Shown: positions 39,474 to 51,394, counted from the first letter of the stretch. The stretch is DNA of 64,000 nt from Pseudomonas sp. RC10 (GCF_038397775.1 NZ_CP151650.1:5332001-5396000); one strand, 5' to 3'. The notes: generated from the sequence alone by a model not told the origin. Numbers and translations: made by a program.

Positions 39474-39803
39474 TCAGGCCGTTGCGTTTTTCTCGACCGC
39501 AGCCTTGATCAAGGTCTGCAACTCGCCTGCTGCGTGCATCTCAATGATGATGTCACTGCCGCCGACCAGCTCGCCGTCTACCCACAGTTGTGGGAACGTC
39601 GGCCAGTTCGCGTATTTCGGCAGGTTGGCGCGAATCTCAGGGTTCTGCAGGATATCGACGTACGCGAACTTCTCGCCACACGCCATCAAGGCTTGGGACG
39701 CCTTCGCCGAAAAGCCGCACTGCGGGGCATTCGGAGCGCCTTTCATGTAAAGCAGAACGGTGTTTTTGGCAATCTGGTCTTTGATCGTTTCGATGATATC
39801 CAT
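39474..39803 (-). CDS. grxD: Monothiol glutaredoxin, Grx4 family
   Basis: 109 residues from the ATG at 39803 (GAGG upstream); the open frame runs 40 codons further but only this start gives the family N-terminus MDIIETIKDQIAKN. The active site is CGFS, with the TFPQLWVDGELVGGSDI substrate/glutathione groove. It carries 2Fe-2S clusters bound with glutathione and works with BolA-like proteins. A TAGAAT-like -10 lies at 39858-39853. Confidence 0.96.
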   Translation of the reverse strand: MDIIETIKDQIAKNTVLLYMKGAPNAPQCGFSAKASQALMACGEKFAYVDILQNPEIRANLPKYANWPTFPQLWVDGELVGGSDIIIEMHAAGELQTLIKAAVEKNATA

Positions 39804-39852
39804 GGAGCACCTCGGCTTAACTTTACGACTGTATGAGTCGACACGGTGGCGC

Positions 39853-39858
39853 ATTCTA
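39853..39858 (-). promoter_or_regulatory. -10-like TAGAAT upstream of grxD
   Basis: Minus-strand CGGTTAGAATGCGCC, 50 bases before the grxD ATG. Similar to the elements in front of argG, apbC and dinG; no good -35. Confidence 0.4.
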
Positions 39859-39919
39859 ACCGATTCCCTAGCGTAACGCTCGGTCTTGGCTTTAATCGGC
39901 CTCATAAATATGATGAGCG

Positions 39920-42028
39920 TCATGCCGCTGCGACAGTGACCGGCACCCCGTTCAGCGCGGCGTTCCCGGACAGCGCGTCCATCTGCCGCTCGTCAGTCAG
40001 GTCGTTTGCACTCTCACCCGGTTGATCGCGGGCAATGTCCATTTGCACCCCTGGCCGCCCATGCCCCCACCCATGAGGCAGGCTGACCACACCGGGCATC
40101 ATGTCGGCGCTGCCCATCACCTCGACCTCGATCATTCCCACCCGCGAACTCACCCGCACTCGCTGCCCGTCGCTCAGGCCGCGGGTGGCCAGGTCGTCCG
40201 GGTGCATCAGCAATTGATGGCGTGGCTTGCCTTTCACCAGCCGGTGGTAGTTGTGCATCCACGAATTATTGCTGCGAACATGACGCCGTCCAATCAGCAA
40301 CAGCTCATCCACTGACGGCATTACAGCGGTGGCAAAGCGCACCAGATCGGCCAGGATCACCTCTGGCGCTGCCTGAACGCGCTGATTGGGCGTTTTCAGC
40401 CGCGTGGCGAGATTGGGCTTGAGCGCGCCCAGGTCCAGCCCATGAGGGTGGTCATGGAGCGTTTCCAATGACAGCTTCATCGCCGAGGCATCGCCATAAA
40501 AGCCTGCGCGCAATCCACGATCCACCATTTGAGCCGGAGGAATCGTGGGTTTCAGCTCACGCTCGGCGTGCGCGGCGAAGGCCTTGGCCAGCCCGACGAA
40601 AATCTCCCAGTCATGCAGTGCTCCCTCAGGCTTGGCGAGGATGGCACGATTGAAGCGGGTGACGTTGCGCACCGCGAACATGTTGAACGTTGTGTCGTAA
40701 TGATCGTTTTCCAGCGCCAAGGTCGAGGGCAAAATCAGATCGGCGTGGCGCGTGGTTTCATTGATATAGAGATCGACACTGACCATGAACTCCAGGCCAT
40801 CCAGCGCCTGATCGAGCTGACGACCGTTGGGCGTCGACAATACCGGATTGCCCGCCACCGTGATCAACGCCTTCACCTGCCCTTCGCCTTCGGTGAGCAT
40901 TTCTTCCGCCAGCGCCGACACCGGCAGCTCGCCGCTGTATTCGGGCAGACCCGAGACACGGCTCTGCCAGCGATTGAAACCGCCGCCCGAGGTCGAGGCC
41001 ACCAGATCCAGTGCAGGCTCAGTGCACAGCGCGCCGCCGACCCGGTCAAGGTTGCCAGTCACCAGATTGATCAACTGCACCAGCCAATGACACAGCGTGC
41101 CGAACGCTTGCGTCGAAATACCCATCCGCCCGTAACACACGGCGCTTTTCGCACCCGCGAAATCCCGCGCCAGTTGCCGGATGTCTTCGGCCGGCACCCC
41201 GCAACGCAGGCTCATGGCGTCCGCGTCCATGTGCGCGATGGCGGCCCGCACTTCTTCGAGGCCATCGACCGGCAGATGGGTGTCGCGGGTCAGGCTTTCG
41301 GCGAACAGCGTGTGCAGCACGCCGAACAGCAGCGCCGCGTCGCCACCGGGGCGGATGAACATGTGTTGGTTGGCGATGGCAGCCGTTTCGCTACGCCGAG
41401 GATCGACCACCACGACTTTGCCGCCCCGCGCCTGAATCGCCTTCAAGCGCTTCTCTACGTCGGGCACGGTCATGATGCTGCCGTTGGAGGCGAGCGGGTT
41501 GCCGCCCAGAATCAGCATGAAATCGGTGTGGTCGATGTCCGCGATGGGCAGCAACAGGCCGTGGCCATACATCAGGTAGCTGGTGAGGTGATGGGGCAAT
41601 TGGTCGACGGATGTCGCGGAGAATCGGTTGCGGGTTTTCAGCAGACCAAGGAAGTAATTGCTGTGGGTCATCAGCCCGTAATTGTGAACGCTCGGATTGC
41701 CCTGATAGACCGCGACGGCGTTCTGCCCGTGACGCTGCTGGATGTCCAGCAGACGTTCGGCCACCAGGTCGAACGCGTCCTGCCAGGCGATGGGATGCCA
41801 CTCGCTGCCCATACGGCGCATGGGCTGTCGCAGGCGGTCCGGGTCGTTCTGGATGTCTTGCAAAGCCACCGCTTTCGGGCAGATATGCCCTCGGCTGAAC
41901 GTGTCTTGCGCGTCGCCCTTGATCGAGCTGATACGCACGCTGGCATCGTCTTCAAGGGTGGTTTCGATGGTCAGGCCACAGATGGCCTCGCACAGGTGAC
42001 AGGCACGGTGGTGGAGAGTCTTGGTCAT
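39920..42028 (-). CDS. Molybdopterin bis-MGD oxidoreductase
   Basis: 702 residues from the ATG at 42028. The N-terminal 4Fe-4S site is CHLC-x3-C (Cys10, 13, 17) with a fourth Cys in HICPKA. The molybdopterin domains follow (LGGNPLASNGSIMTVPDVEK, VVDPRRSETA, LPHGWGHG near the C-terminus). There is no Tat signal, so it acts in the cytosol. The substrate is unknown; similar proteins include formate dehydrogenase-like and BisC-like enzymes. It lies next to grxD, as in P. aeruginosa, which may reflect Fe-S dependence. Confidence 0.87.
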   Translation of the reverse strand: MTKTLHHRACHLCEAICGLTIETTLEDDASVRISSIKGDAQDTFSRGHICPKAVALQDIQNDPDRLRQPMRRMGSEWHPIAWQDAFDLVAERLLDIQQRHGQNAVAVYQGNPSVHNYGLMTHSNYFLGLLKTRNRFSATSVDQLPHHLTSYLMYGHGLLLPIADIDHTDFMLILGGNPLASNGSIMTVPDVEKRLKAIQARGGKVVVVDPRRSETAAIANQHMFIRPGGDAALLFGVLHTLFAESLTRDTHLPVDGLEEVRAAIAHMDADAMSLRCGVPAEDIRQLARDFAGAKSAVCYGRMGISTQAFGTLCHWLVQLINLVTGNLDRVGGALCTEPALDLVASTSGGGFNRWQSRVSGLPEYSGELPVSALAEEMLTEGEGQVKALITVAGNPVLSTPNGRQLDQALDGLEFMVSVDLYINETTRHADLILPSTLALENDHYDTTFNMFAVRNVTRFNRAILAKPEGALHDWEIFVGLAKAFAAHAERELKPTIPPAQMVDRGLRAGFYGDASAMKLSLETLHDHPHGLDLGALKPNLATRLKTPNQRVQAAPEVILADLVRFATAVMPSVDELLLIGRRHVRSNNSWMHNYHRLVKGKPRHQLLMHPDDLATRGLSDGQRVRVSSRVGMIEVEVMGSADMMPGVVSLPHGWGHGRPGVQMDIARDQPGESANDLTDERQMDALSGNAALNGVPVTVAAA

Positions 42029-42175
42029 CGCCAGTCTCATGTTTTTGTGTGGCGATCGGCGTGATCGCGGAAACAAAACTATGGAGCCTGGCGCGGCACT
42101 TCGCCAGAAACGTCAGTGCCGTGAATCGGACAGCATCAGGCGAGCCGATAGCTCACCTGAGCGAAGGAGCGGGGA

Positions 42176-42478
42176 TCAGGAAGCCGAACCGCCGATAGGC
42201 GTGACGACCTTGCGCTTCAGCTGAATCTCATGAACGGTCTCGACCTGTTCCTGGGAGACCTGCACGCCCGTCAGTTCGCCAATCAAACGCCAATGGTCAT
42301 CCAGTCCGGCACTGATGGTGGCCATGCGGTCGATCATGCGGCGTCCTGCCGAACGGGTCACTTCATCTTCACTGCGCATCAGCTCGAACGACATCGACGT
42401 CATGGAAGCAGTGAGGTGCGTGAGGGTGCGAGCCGTAAGCCCGAGCAGTTCCGTCAGTTGTTTCTCTTTTGAATCCAT
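42176..42478 (-). CDS. Conserved small helical protein of unknown function
   Basis: 100 residues from the ATG at 42478 with a G-rich ribosome site; the longer open frame upstream is not supported. It is highly helical with heptad-like leucines and methionines (EKQLTELLGLTARTLTHLTA, SMTSMSFELMRSEDEV) and a Lys-rich C-terminus. No domain is recognised. It lies between the molybdopterin enzyme and argF on the minus strand. Confidence 0.6.
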   Translation of the reverse strand: MDSKEKQLTELLGLTARTLTHLTASMTSMSFELMRSEDEVTRSAGRRMIDRMATISAGLDDHWRLIGELTGVQVSQEQVETVHEIQLKRKVVTPIGGSAS

Positions 42479-42926
42479 TCCCCACCCCTTCTGGAGGACA
42501 TAAGCGGCCTTTATAACCCACGCCACACGTTTAGGAAACGTCCCGGTTTCCACGGCGTGAAGCATGTCGCATTAGGTTCAGCAGCATTTTGAAACTGTTG
42601 CAAAAACGGCAGCAATTGCCAGTGTCCAGCGAAGCGGTGTACAACCTTTGCCCTTCGCGGTGGACGCAGATGGCGAATTGCCTTCGCTGCGTACGCAACT
42701 GTAGCACTTCGTTACATGAAAAGCGTCCTGACCACGCCATTTTCAAGCGACCGGACGTCTGACATTTTTTTTCGAACATGCCGGGCCTTGGCACGAGGCG
42801 ACATTTTCTTATACCCTCGCGCCTTCCCTATTCGTCGCCCCGTGCGGCTTTTGCCGCAGGTCTCGCCCGTTTTCCCGATAAAACCCGGCTTAGAGGATCT
42901 GCGGTCTGTTGCAGACAAGGTAGTTA
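42479..42926. promoter_or_regulatory. Divergent control region between the 100-aa gene and argF
   Basis: 448 bp with no convincing gene. It contains the ArgR-like half-site at 42788-42803, a TGTCGC at 42567 without the AA at the right spacing, and AAGG six bases before the argF ATG. Confidence 0.4.
42788..42803 (-). promoter_or_regulatory. ArgR-like half-site upstream of argF
   Basis: Minus-strand TGTCGC, 8 bases, AA, the half-site pattern described for P. aeruginosa ArgR. It lies about 125 bp before the argF start, consistent with ArgR repression of argF. A second half-site at the usual spacing is not obvious. Confidence 0.35.
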
Positions 42927-43850
42927 ATGATGATCACCAGGCACTTTCTCTCGATGATGGATTACACGCCAGACGAACTGGGCGCCGTGATCCGTCGAGG
43001 CATTGAGCTGAAGGACTTGCGAAATCGAGGCGTGCTGTTCGAGCCGCTGAGAGGTCGAGTGCTGGCCATGATCTTCGAGAAATCTTCGACTCGGACTCGC
43101 ATTTCGTTCGAAGCCGGCATGATCCAACTCGGCGGTCAGGCCATCTTTTTGTCGCCTCGCGACACCCAACTGGGGCGTGGCGAACCGATTGCCGACGGCG
43201 CGCGCGTCATGTCGCGCATGGTCGATGCGGTCATGATCCGCACGTTCGCCCACAGCAACCTCATCGAATTCGCTGCAAATTCCCGTGTGCCTGTGATCAA
43301 CGGCCTGTCCGACGACCTGCATCCGTGCCAGTTATTGGCCGACATGCAGACCTTCCTCGAACATCGCGGTGCGATCAAAGGCAAGACCGTGGCCTGGATC
43401 GGCGACGGCAACAACATGTGCAACAGCTATATAGAAGCGGCGATCCAGTTCGACTTCCAACTGCGCGTCGCCTGCCCTGAAGGCTACGAGCCGAGCCCGC
43501 GCTTCCTGGCGCTGGCCGGTGACCGCGTGACCGTGACCCGCGACCCGCGTGAAGCGGTCAAGGGCGCGCATTTGATCAGCACCGACGTCTGGACCTCCAT
43601 GGGCCAGGAAGAGGAAACCGCCAAGCGCATCGCGCTGTTCAAGCCTTTCCAGGTCACTCGCGAACTGCTCGATCTGGCCGCTGACGACGTGCTGTTCATG
43701 CACTGCCTGCCTGCCCACCGGGGTGAGGAGATCAGTGAAGACCTGCTCGACGACCCACGTTCAGTGGCGTGGGATCAGGCGGAAAACCGTCTGCATGCGC
43801 AAAAGGCGCTGCTCGAATTTCTGGTGGCGCCTGCCTACCAACCTGCATGA
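42927..43850 (+). CDS. argF: Ornithine carbamoyltransferase (anabolic)
   Basis: 307 residues (two adjacent ATG codons; AAGG upstream). The carbamoyl-phosphate site is SSTRTR, then HPCQ, and the ornithine loop is [10 protein letters not shown]. It makes citrulline in arginine synthesis, and argG in this window is the next step. The stop overlaps the ATG of the next gene (ATGA), so an ABC ATPase is translated in coupling with it. Confidence 0.96.
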   Translation: MMITRHFLSMMDYTPDELGAVIRRGIELKDLRNRGVLFEPLRGRVLAMIFEKSSTRTRISFEAGMIQLGGQAIFLSPRDTQLGRGEPIADGARVMSRMVDAVMIRTFAHSNLIEFAANSRVPVINGLSDDLHPCQLLADMQTFLEHRGAIKGKTVAWIGDGNNMCNSYIEAAIQFDFQLRVACPEGYEPSPRFLALAGDRVTVTRDPREAVKGAHLISTDVWTSMGQEEETAKRIALFKPFQVTRELLDLAADDVLFMHCLPAHRGEEISEDLLDDPRSVAWDQAENRLHAQKALLEFLVAPAYQPA

Positions 43851-44887
43851 GTGAGCCGATGCTGCTGCAACTGCGTGAGCTGGCCTGCGGTTATCAAGAC
43901 CAACGCGTGGTGCAGAACCTGAATCTGCACCTCAACGCGGGAGACATTGGCTGCCTGCTCGGCTCGTCGGGCTGCGGCAAGACCACTACGTTGCGCGCCA
44001 TCGCCGGTTTCGAACCGGTGCACGCGGGTGAAATCACCCTCGCGGGCGACGTCATCTCCAGACCCGGCTTCACCCTCGCGCCCGAGAAGCGCCGTATCGG
44101 CATGGTGTTTCAGGACTACGCGCTGTTCCCGCACCTGACCGTCGCGGACAACATCGCCTTCGGCATTCGGAATCATCCGCGCCTGGCACAGGTGGTCGAG
44201 GAAATGTTGGCGCTGGTCAACCTCGGCGCGCTGGGCAAGCGGCATCCACATGAGCTCTCGGGCGGCCAGCAGCAACGCGTCGCCTTGGCGCGGGCATTGG
44301 CACCGGAACCGCAATTGCTGCTATTGGACGAACCCTTCTCCAACCTCGATGGCGAGCTGCGCCGACGTTTGAGCCATGAGGTGCGCGACATTCTCAAGGC
44401 CCGAGGCACCAGCGCGATTCTGGTGACCCACGATCAGGAAGAAGCCTTCGCCGTCAGCGATCAGGTAGGCGTGTTCAAGGAAGGACGCCTTGAACAATGG
44501 GATACGCCCTACAACCTTTATCACCGACCGGCTACGCCCTATGTCGCCAGTTTTGTCGGCCAGGGCTACTTCATCCGTGGGCAAATGATCGATGCGCAAT
44601 CGGTGCAGACCGAACTCGGCGTACTGCGTGGGACCTGTGCCCGTGAACATGCAGGCTCGGTCGATGTGTTGCTGAGACCGGACGACATCACGTATGCGCC
44701 GGACAGCCCGGTGAAAGCCCGGGTCATCAGCAAAACCTTTCAGGGCGCCGTGACGCTGTATCGCTTGCAGCTGCCAAGCGGGACGCCACTGGAAGCCTTG
44801 TTCCCCAGCCATGCTGATCTGCACGCGGGAGATGACGTCGGTATCCGCGTAACGGCTCAGAATCTGGTGCTGTTTCCTGCGTCCTGA
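43847..44887 (+). CDS. ABC transporter ATP-binding protein (PotA/FbpC-like)
   Basis: 346 residues from the ATG that overlaps the argF stop. Walker A is GSSGCGKTT, signature [15 protein letters not shown], Walker [12 protein letters not shown], and the C-terminal TOBE/regulatory domain is at about 235-340 ([13 protein letters not shown]). This is the CUT/POPT-type ATPase of polyamine or iron(III) importers. No permease or binding-protein gene adjoins it, so it must serve a transporter encoded elsewhere. The argF association is conserved in P. aeruginosa. Confidence 0.9.
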   Translation: MSEPMLLQLRELACGYQDQRVVQNLNLHLNAGDIGCLLGSSGCGKTTTLRAIAGFEPVHAGEITLAGDVISRPGFTLAPEKRRIGMVFQDYALFPHLTVADNIAFGIRNHPRLAQVVEEMLALVNLGALGKRHPHELSGGQQQRVALARALAPEPQLLLLDEPFSNLDGELRRRLSHEVRDILKARGTSAILVTHDQEEAFAVSDQVGVFKEGRLEQWDTPYNLYHRPATPYVASFVGQGYFIRGQMIDAQSVQTELGVLRGTCAREHAGSVDVLLRPDDITYAPDSPVKARVISKTFQGAVTLYRLQLPSGTPLEALFPSHADLHAGDDVGIRVTAQNLVLFPAS

Positions 44888-44920
44888 CGAACACCCTCGC
44901 TGGAGTTGCGAACACAGTCC

Positions 44921-45012
44921 CTGTAGGAGCGAATTCATTCGCGAATAGATCGTACAGCCGATGAAGGTCTGCCGCCTGCACCGCCCTCTCGCGAATGAAT
45001 TCGCTCCTACAG
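44921..45012. repeat. REPIN copy 1 of a near-identical pair
   Basis: A 92-bp element, arms CTGTAGGAGCGAATTCATTC and its inverse. Copy 2 at 45057 has the same length and differs at only five positions, including in the spacer. The 340-bp gap 44888-45227 holds only these two. Confidence 0.95.
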
Positions 45013-45056
45013 TTGAGCCTAAGTCAGCTCCTGACCTCGTCGCGCCGCAAATATAG

Positions 45057-45148
45057 CTGTAGGAGCGAATTCATTCGCGAATAGATCGTACAGCCGATGA
45101 AGGTCTGTTGCCTGCACCACCCTTTCGCGAATGAATTCGCTCCCACAG
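45057..45148. repeat. REPIN copy 2 of a near-identical pair
   Basis: Differs from copy 1 by TTG for CCG, A for G and T for C in the spacer, and CCCACAG for CCTACAG at the end. The two stand in direct orientation 44 bp apart. Confidence 0.95.
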
Positions 45149-45227
45149 AGGACGCGGCGTTCAACACATACGATTCAACAACCGCCTCTCCCGATAAGTC
45201 GTGCCGCTCCAGCGTCACGCGGTGAAC

Positions 45228-46016
45228 TCACCCGACCGTCAACACCCCACTCGCCACCAACGTCGCATAGCCGCCAATCTTCACCCGATCTCCCTCCAGA
45301 CGACAGAACAACTCGCCCCCTCGCGCCGAACTTTGATAGGCCGTGAGGCTGAATTTGTTCAGGCGTGCTGACCAATACGGAATCAGGCTGCAATGGGTCG
45401 AGCCGGTGACCGGGTCTTCGGGAATGCCGTTCCCCGGCGCGAAGTAACGAGAGACAAAATCATGCGCGTCACCATCGCCTTTCGCAGTGATGATCACCCC
45501 CGGCCATGGCAGCCGGGCGATGGCAGCCATATCAGGCTTGCAATCGCGAACCGCCTGCTCGGACTCCAACACCACCAACAGCGCCGCAGCGCCCAGCGCG
45601 TCGACGACTTCTGTGTTCAGCGCGCGTTCGATATCCACCGTCACGCCCACTTCACTCGGGGGCAGAGAGGGAAAATCCAGCAACAGGCGTCCGTTCTCGC
45701 GGCTGACGCTCAGCGGCCCTGACTGGCTGATGAACTGAATGGTGTCAGACGTTTCGCCATACTTTTCATACAGCACATAGGCGCTGGCCAACGTCGCATG
45801 CCCGCACAGCGGGACTTCATTGGTGGGCGTGAACCAACGGATATGCCAGCCCTGCGCCTCACGCACAACAAAAGCGGTTTCGGACAGGTTGTGTTCCGTC
45901 GCAATGCGCTGCATCAGCTCATCCGACAGCCAGGCATCGAGGCGATACACCATCGCAGGGTTGCCTGCGAACGGTCGGTCACTGAAGGCATCGACTTGAT
46001 GAAATTCAAGCTGCAT
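45228..46016 (-). CDS. PhzF-family isomerase-like protein
   Basis: 262 residues from the ATG at 46016 (MQLEFHQVDAF); a start at 46031 is possible but lacks a better site. The family signatures are AFSDRPFAGNPAMVYRL, NLSETAFV, RWFTPTNEVPLCGHATLASA and GNGIPEDPVTGSTH. The catalytic Glu is in the LSETAF motif. PhzF isomerises a phenazine precursor, but most members are not in phenazine clusters and this one is not. Real substrate unknown. Confidence 0.88.
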   Translation of the reverse strand: MQLEFHQVDAFSDRPFAGNPAMVYRLDAWLSDELMQRIATEHNLSETAFVVREAQGWHIRWFTPTNEVPLCGHATLASAYVLYEKYGETSDTIQFISQSGPLSVSRENGRLLLDFPSLPPSEVGVTVDIERALNTEVVDALGAAALLVVLESEQAVRDCKPDMAAIARLPWPGVIITAKGDGDAHDFVSRYFAPGNGIPEDPVTGSTHCSLIPYWSARLNKFSLTAYQSSARGGELFCRLEGDRVKIGGYATLVASGVLTVG

Positions 46017-46069
46017 GGAAGGCATCCCCAATCGTTATTGTTCGAGCGCCCTGCCCTGCGTCAGCCTAA

Positions 46070-48370
<2,301 letters not shown>

Positions 48371-48380
48371 CCCACATACC

Positions 48381-48468
48381 CTGTAGGAGTGAGCTTGCTC
48401 GCGATAGCGATTTGTCTGTGACAGATTTGAGCCAACGGAACGCATCGCGAGCAAGCTCACTCCTACAG
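48381..48468. repeat. REPIN (GTAGGAGTGAGCTTGCTCGC class)
   Basis: Two perfect inverted arms, 10 bp after the glpK stop and 88 bp before glpR. Confidence 0.92.
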
Positions 48469-48555
48469 GACATCATTGGACTTCAGGTTCTTTTTCCGGC
48501 TGACAGGTAATGGCTGCCTGCGGCATCATGGGCGCTCTTGCCCGAAGGAAGAAAA

Positions 48556-49311
48556 ATGAATCTGCCACCCCGTCAACAGCAGATCCTCGAGCTGGTCCGT
48601 GAGCGCGGCTACGTCAGCATCGAAGAAATGGCCCAATTGTTTGTCGTGACCCCGCAAACCATCCGGCGCGACATCAACCAACTGGCAGAGATGAACCTGC
48701 TGCGTCGTTATCATGGCGGCGCGGCCTACGATTCCAGCATCGAAAACACCGCCTACGCCATGCGCGCGGACCAGATGCGCGACGAGAAACAGCGCATCGC
48801 CGAAGCCATCGCGGCGCAGGTTCCCGACCACGCCTCGCTGTTCATCAACATCGGCACCACCACCGAATCCATCGCCCGCGCTTTGCTCAACCACAGTCAC
48901 CTGAAGATCATCACCAACAACCTGCACGTGGCGTCGATCCTCAGCGGCAAGGACGACTTCGAAGTGCTGCTGGCGGGGGGCAACGTGCGTCGTGACGGCG
49001 GTGTGGTGGGTCAGGCGAGCGTTGATTTCATCACCCAGTTCAAGGTCGATTTCGCGCTGGTGGGCATCAGCGGCATCGACGAAGACGGCAGCCTGCTGGA
49101 TTTCGACTATCAGGAAGTCCGCGTCTCCCAAGCGATCATCGCCAATGCGCGTCAGGTCATTCTGGCGGCGGACTCCAGCAAATTCGGCCGCAACGCCATG
49201 GTACGCCTGGGCCCGATCACCCTGATCGACTGCCTCGTCACCGACCAGCCCCCCGCGCCTGCACTGGCGCAATTGCTGACGCAGAACAAGATTCGGCTGG
49301 AAGTCGTTTAA
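48556..49311 (+). CDS. glpR: DeoR-family glycerol-3-phosphate regulon repressor
   Basis: 251 residues from the ATG at 48556 (AAGGA upstream); six more codons are open before it. The DeoR HTH is [20 protein letters not shown] ... [13 protein letters not shown], and the C-terminal effector domain has [15 protein letters not shown] and [12 protein letters not shown]. Glycerol-3-phosphate releases it from DNA. Placed between glpK and glpD. Confidence 0.95.
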   Translation: MNLPPRQQQILELVRERGYVSIEEMAQLFVVTPQTIRRDINQLAEMNLLRRYHGGAAYDSSIENTAYAMRADQMRDEKQRIAEAIAAQVPDHASLFINIGTTTESIARALLNHSHLKIITNNLHVASILSGKDDFEVLLAGGNVRRDGGVVGQASVDFITQFKVDFALVGISGIDEDGSLLDFDYQEVRVSQAIIANARQVILAADSSKFGRNAMVRLGPITLIDCLVTDQPPAPALAQLLTQNKIRLEVV

Positions 49312-49339
49312 GCCCCTTTCTTAGTTGCGCCTCACCTTC

Positions 49340-49431
49340 CTGTGGGAGCGAATTCATTCGCGATGCGGTGGTACATCCGACAAGCCTGCATCGGATGTAA
49401 AGGCCTCCCGCGAATGAATTCGCTCCCACAG
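49340..49431. repeat. REPIN (GTGGGAGCGAATTC class)
   Basis: Perfect inverted arms; spacer GGTACATCCGACA...ATCGGATGT related to those at 20976 and 51220. Confidence 0.93.
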
Positions 49432-49566
49432 AGTCCAGCGGTTCTCCAGATCAGCAGTGGGGGCTTTACGCGCTCCTTGATGTTCGCTTTTGTTCCTTTC
49501 CCCCTCCTCCCATCAGTATTTTCAATCAATACCGAGTGGTGGCCTCTGTCTTATTGCGTTACTATT

Positions 49567-49598
49567 TTCGAAAATGAACGTAAATGTTCGAATTCGCC
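49567..49598 (+). promoter_or_regulatory. Putative GlpR operators upstream of glpD
   Basis: TTCGAAAATGAA (49567-49578) and TTCGAATTCGCC (49587-49598), 20 bp apart, with a further TCGAATG just after. The spacing and the TTCG-n4-CGAA theme match the pair in front of glpK. The region 49432-49566 shows nothing else I can name. Confidence 0.4.
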
Positions 49599-49636
49599 AA
49601 AATCGAATGTGACCGAATTCTCGACAGGAGGCCCCG

Positions 49637-51175
49637 ATGGCCCATTCCGCCTTGCCCACCCCACCGCTTTCCGAGGTTTATGACATTGCCGTGATCGGCG
49701 GTGGCATCAATGGCGTCGGGATCGCAGCGGATGCATCGGGACGCGGCCTGTCAGTGTTCCTTTGCGAAAAGGATGACCTCGCCAGCCACACTTCGTCGGC
49801 CAGTAGCAAGCTGATCCACGGTGGCCTGCGCTACCTCGAACATTACGAATTCCGTCTGGTGCGTGAGGCGTTGGCCGAGCGTGAAGTGCTGCTGGAGAAG
49901 GCGCCGCACATCGTCAAGCCCATGCGTTTCGTGCTGCCTCACCGTCCGCATCTGCGCCCGACGTGGATGATCCGCGCCGGTCTGTTCCTTTATGACCACC
50001 TCGGCAAACGCGAAAAGCTGCCCGCGTCGAAAAGCCTGCGCTTCGGTGCTGGCAGCCCGCTCAACGCCACTATCACCCGCGGTTTCGAATATTCCGATTG
50101 CTGGGTCGATGACGCCCGCCTCGTCGTGCTCAACGCCATGGCCGCACGGGAAAAAGGCGCGCACATCCACACCCAGACCCGCTGCCTCAGTGCCCGACGC
50201 AGCAACGGCCTGTGGCACCTGAACATGGAACGCGCCGATGGCAGCCTTTTCTCCATTCGTGCCAGGGCGTTGGTGAACGCGGCCGGCCCATGGGTCGCCA
50301 AGTTCATTCGCGAAGATTTGAAGCTGGAGTCGCAATATGGCATTCGCCTGATCCAAGGCAGCCATTTGATCGTGCCGAAACTGTACGAAGGCGAAAACGC
50401 GTTCATCCTGCAGAACGAGGATCAGCGCATCGTCTTCGCGATTCCGTATCTGGAGCGGTTCACCATCATTGGCACCACCGATCGCGAATACACCGGCGAC
50501 CCGGCCAACGTGGCGATCACCGAAGGCGAGACCGATTACCTGCTGAAGATTGTCAACGAACACTTCAAGAAACAGCTCAGCCGCGACGACATCATCCGCA
50601 CCTATTCCGGCGTGCGCCCGCTGTGCAACGACGAATCCGACAACCCGTCGGCGATCACCCGCGACTACACCCTGTCGCTGTCGGGTGGCGCGGGCGAGCC
50701 GCCGATCCTGTCGGTGTTCGGTGGGAAACTGACGACCTATCGCAAGCTGGCGGAGTCGGCGATGCAACAGCTGGCGCCGTTCTTCACCCAGATGCGCCCG
50801 AGCTGGACCGCCAAGGCGAGCCTGCCGGGTGGAGAAAACATGACCACGCCAGCGGCGCTGGCAACAGAGTTGCAACAACGCTGCCCTTGGCTGCCTGCAG
50901 ACCTCGCCAAGCGTTGGTCGATCACCTACGGCTCACGCAGCTGGCGCATCATCGAAGGCGCGCAAGGGTTGGCGGATTTGGGCGAACACCTCGGTGGTGG
51001 CCTTTACAGCCGCGAGGTGGATTATCTGGGCAGCGAAGAATGGGCGACGAAAGCTGACGACATCCTGTGGCGTCGGACCAAGCTCGGCCTGTTCACCACG
51101 GCCGAAGAACAGCAGAACGTGCAGGCGTATCTCGATAAAGTCGCCCGGAGCAAAGGGGCCATCGAAGCCGCTTGA
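49637..51175 (+). CDS. glpD: Aerobic glycerol-3-phosphate dehydrogenase
   Basis: 512 residues with a perfect AGGAGG site. The FAD dinucleotide motif is AVIGGGINGVGIAADASGRG, followed by SHTSSASSKLIHGGLRYLEH and the GGKLTTYRKLAESA region. The flavoenzyme oxidises glycerol-3-phosphate to dihydroxyacetone phosphate at the inner membrane and feeds quinone. With glpK and glpR it makes the glycerol pathway. Confidence 0.97.
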   Translation: MAHSALPTPPLSEVYDIAVIGGGINGVGIAADASGRGLSVFLCEKDDLASHTSSASSKLIHGGLRYLEHYEFRLVREALAEREVLLEKAPHIVKPMRFVLPHRPHLRPTWMIRAGLFLYDHLGKREKLPASKSLRFGAGSPLNATITRGFEYSDCWVDDARLVVLNAMAAREKGAHIHTQTRCLSARRSNGLWHLNMERADGSLFSIRARALVNAAGPWVAKFIREDLKLESQYGIRLIQGSHLIVPKLYEGENAFILQNEDQRIVFAIPYLERFTIIGTTDREYTGDPANVAITEGETDYLLKIVNEHFKKQLSRDDIIRTYSGVRPLCNDESDNPSAITRDYTLSLSGGAGEPPILSVFGGKLTTYRKLAESAMQQLAPFFTQMRPSWTAKASLPGGENMTTPAALATELQQRCPWLPADLAKRWSITYGSRSWRIIEGAQGLADLGEHLGGGLYSREVDYLGSEEWATKADDILWRRTKLGLFTTAEEQQNVQAYLDKVARSKGAIEAA

Positions 51176-51219
51176 TTTCCCGGCGACACCACCGGATCGA
51201 CTGACACCCCTCGCTCCCC

Positions 51220-51311
51220 CTGTGGGAGCGAATTCATTCGCGATGGGGTAGTACATCCGGCAGATATGTGTCGGATGTGTGGGCGTTTCGCGAATGAATT
51301 CGCTCCTACAG
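51220..51311. repeat. REPIN (GTGGGAGCGAATTC class)
   Basis: Inverted arms, right arm ending CTCCTACAG. It separates glpD from the aat control region. The 51176-51611 gap otherwise holds the elements listed next. Confidence 0.93.
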
Positions 51312-51349
51312 GTGTTTAGCGTTTTGCCTGATTCATCCACACACAGGCA

Positions 51350-51363
51350 TTCGGTTTTCCGAA
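51350..51363 (+). promoter_or_regulatory. AauR activator site 1 (TTCGGTTTTCCGAA)
   Basis: A perfect TTCGG-n4-CCGAA inverted repeat, the motif reported for the AauR/AauS system of P. putida. It is about 140 bp before the predicted start of transcription, fitting an upstream activating site. Confidence 0.75.
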
Positions 51364-51380
51364 CAACCCTTCCCCGCCTA

Positions 51381-51394
51381 TTCGGCATTCCGTA
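51381..51394 (+). promoter_or_regulatory. AauR activator site 2 (TTCGGCATTCCGTA)
   Basis: TTCGG-n4-CCGTA, one base from the perfect repeat, 31 bp (three helix turns) after site 1, so on the same face of the helix. Confidence 0.65.

Noticed and set aside
40529..42064. 511-codon plus-strand frame across the molybdopterin oxidoreductase
   Set aside because: It is the antisense shadow of a protein with intact Fe-S and molybdopterin motifs.
42712..42918. 68-codon minus-strand frame in the argF control region
   Set aside because: It is very basic, has no domain and no ribosome site, and overlaps the likely promoter region.
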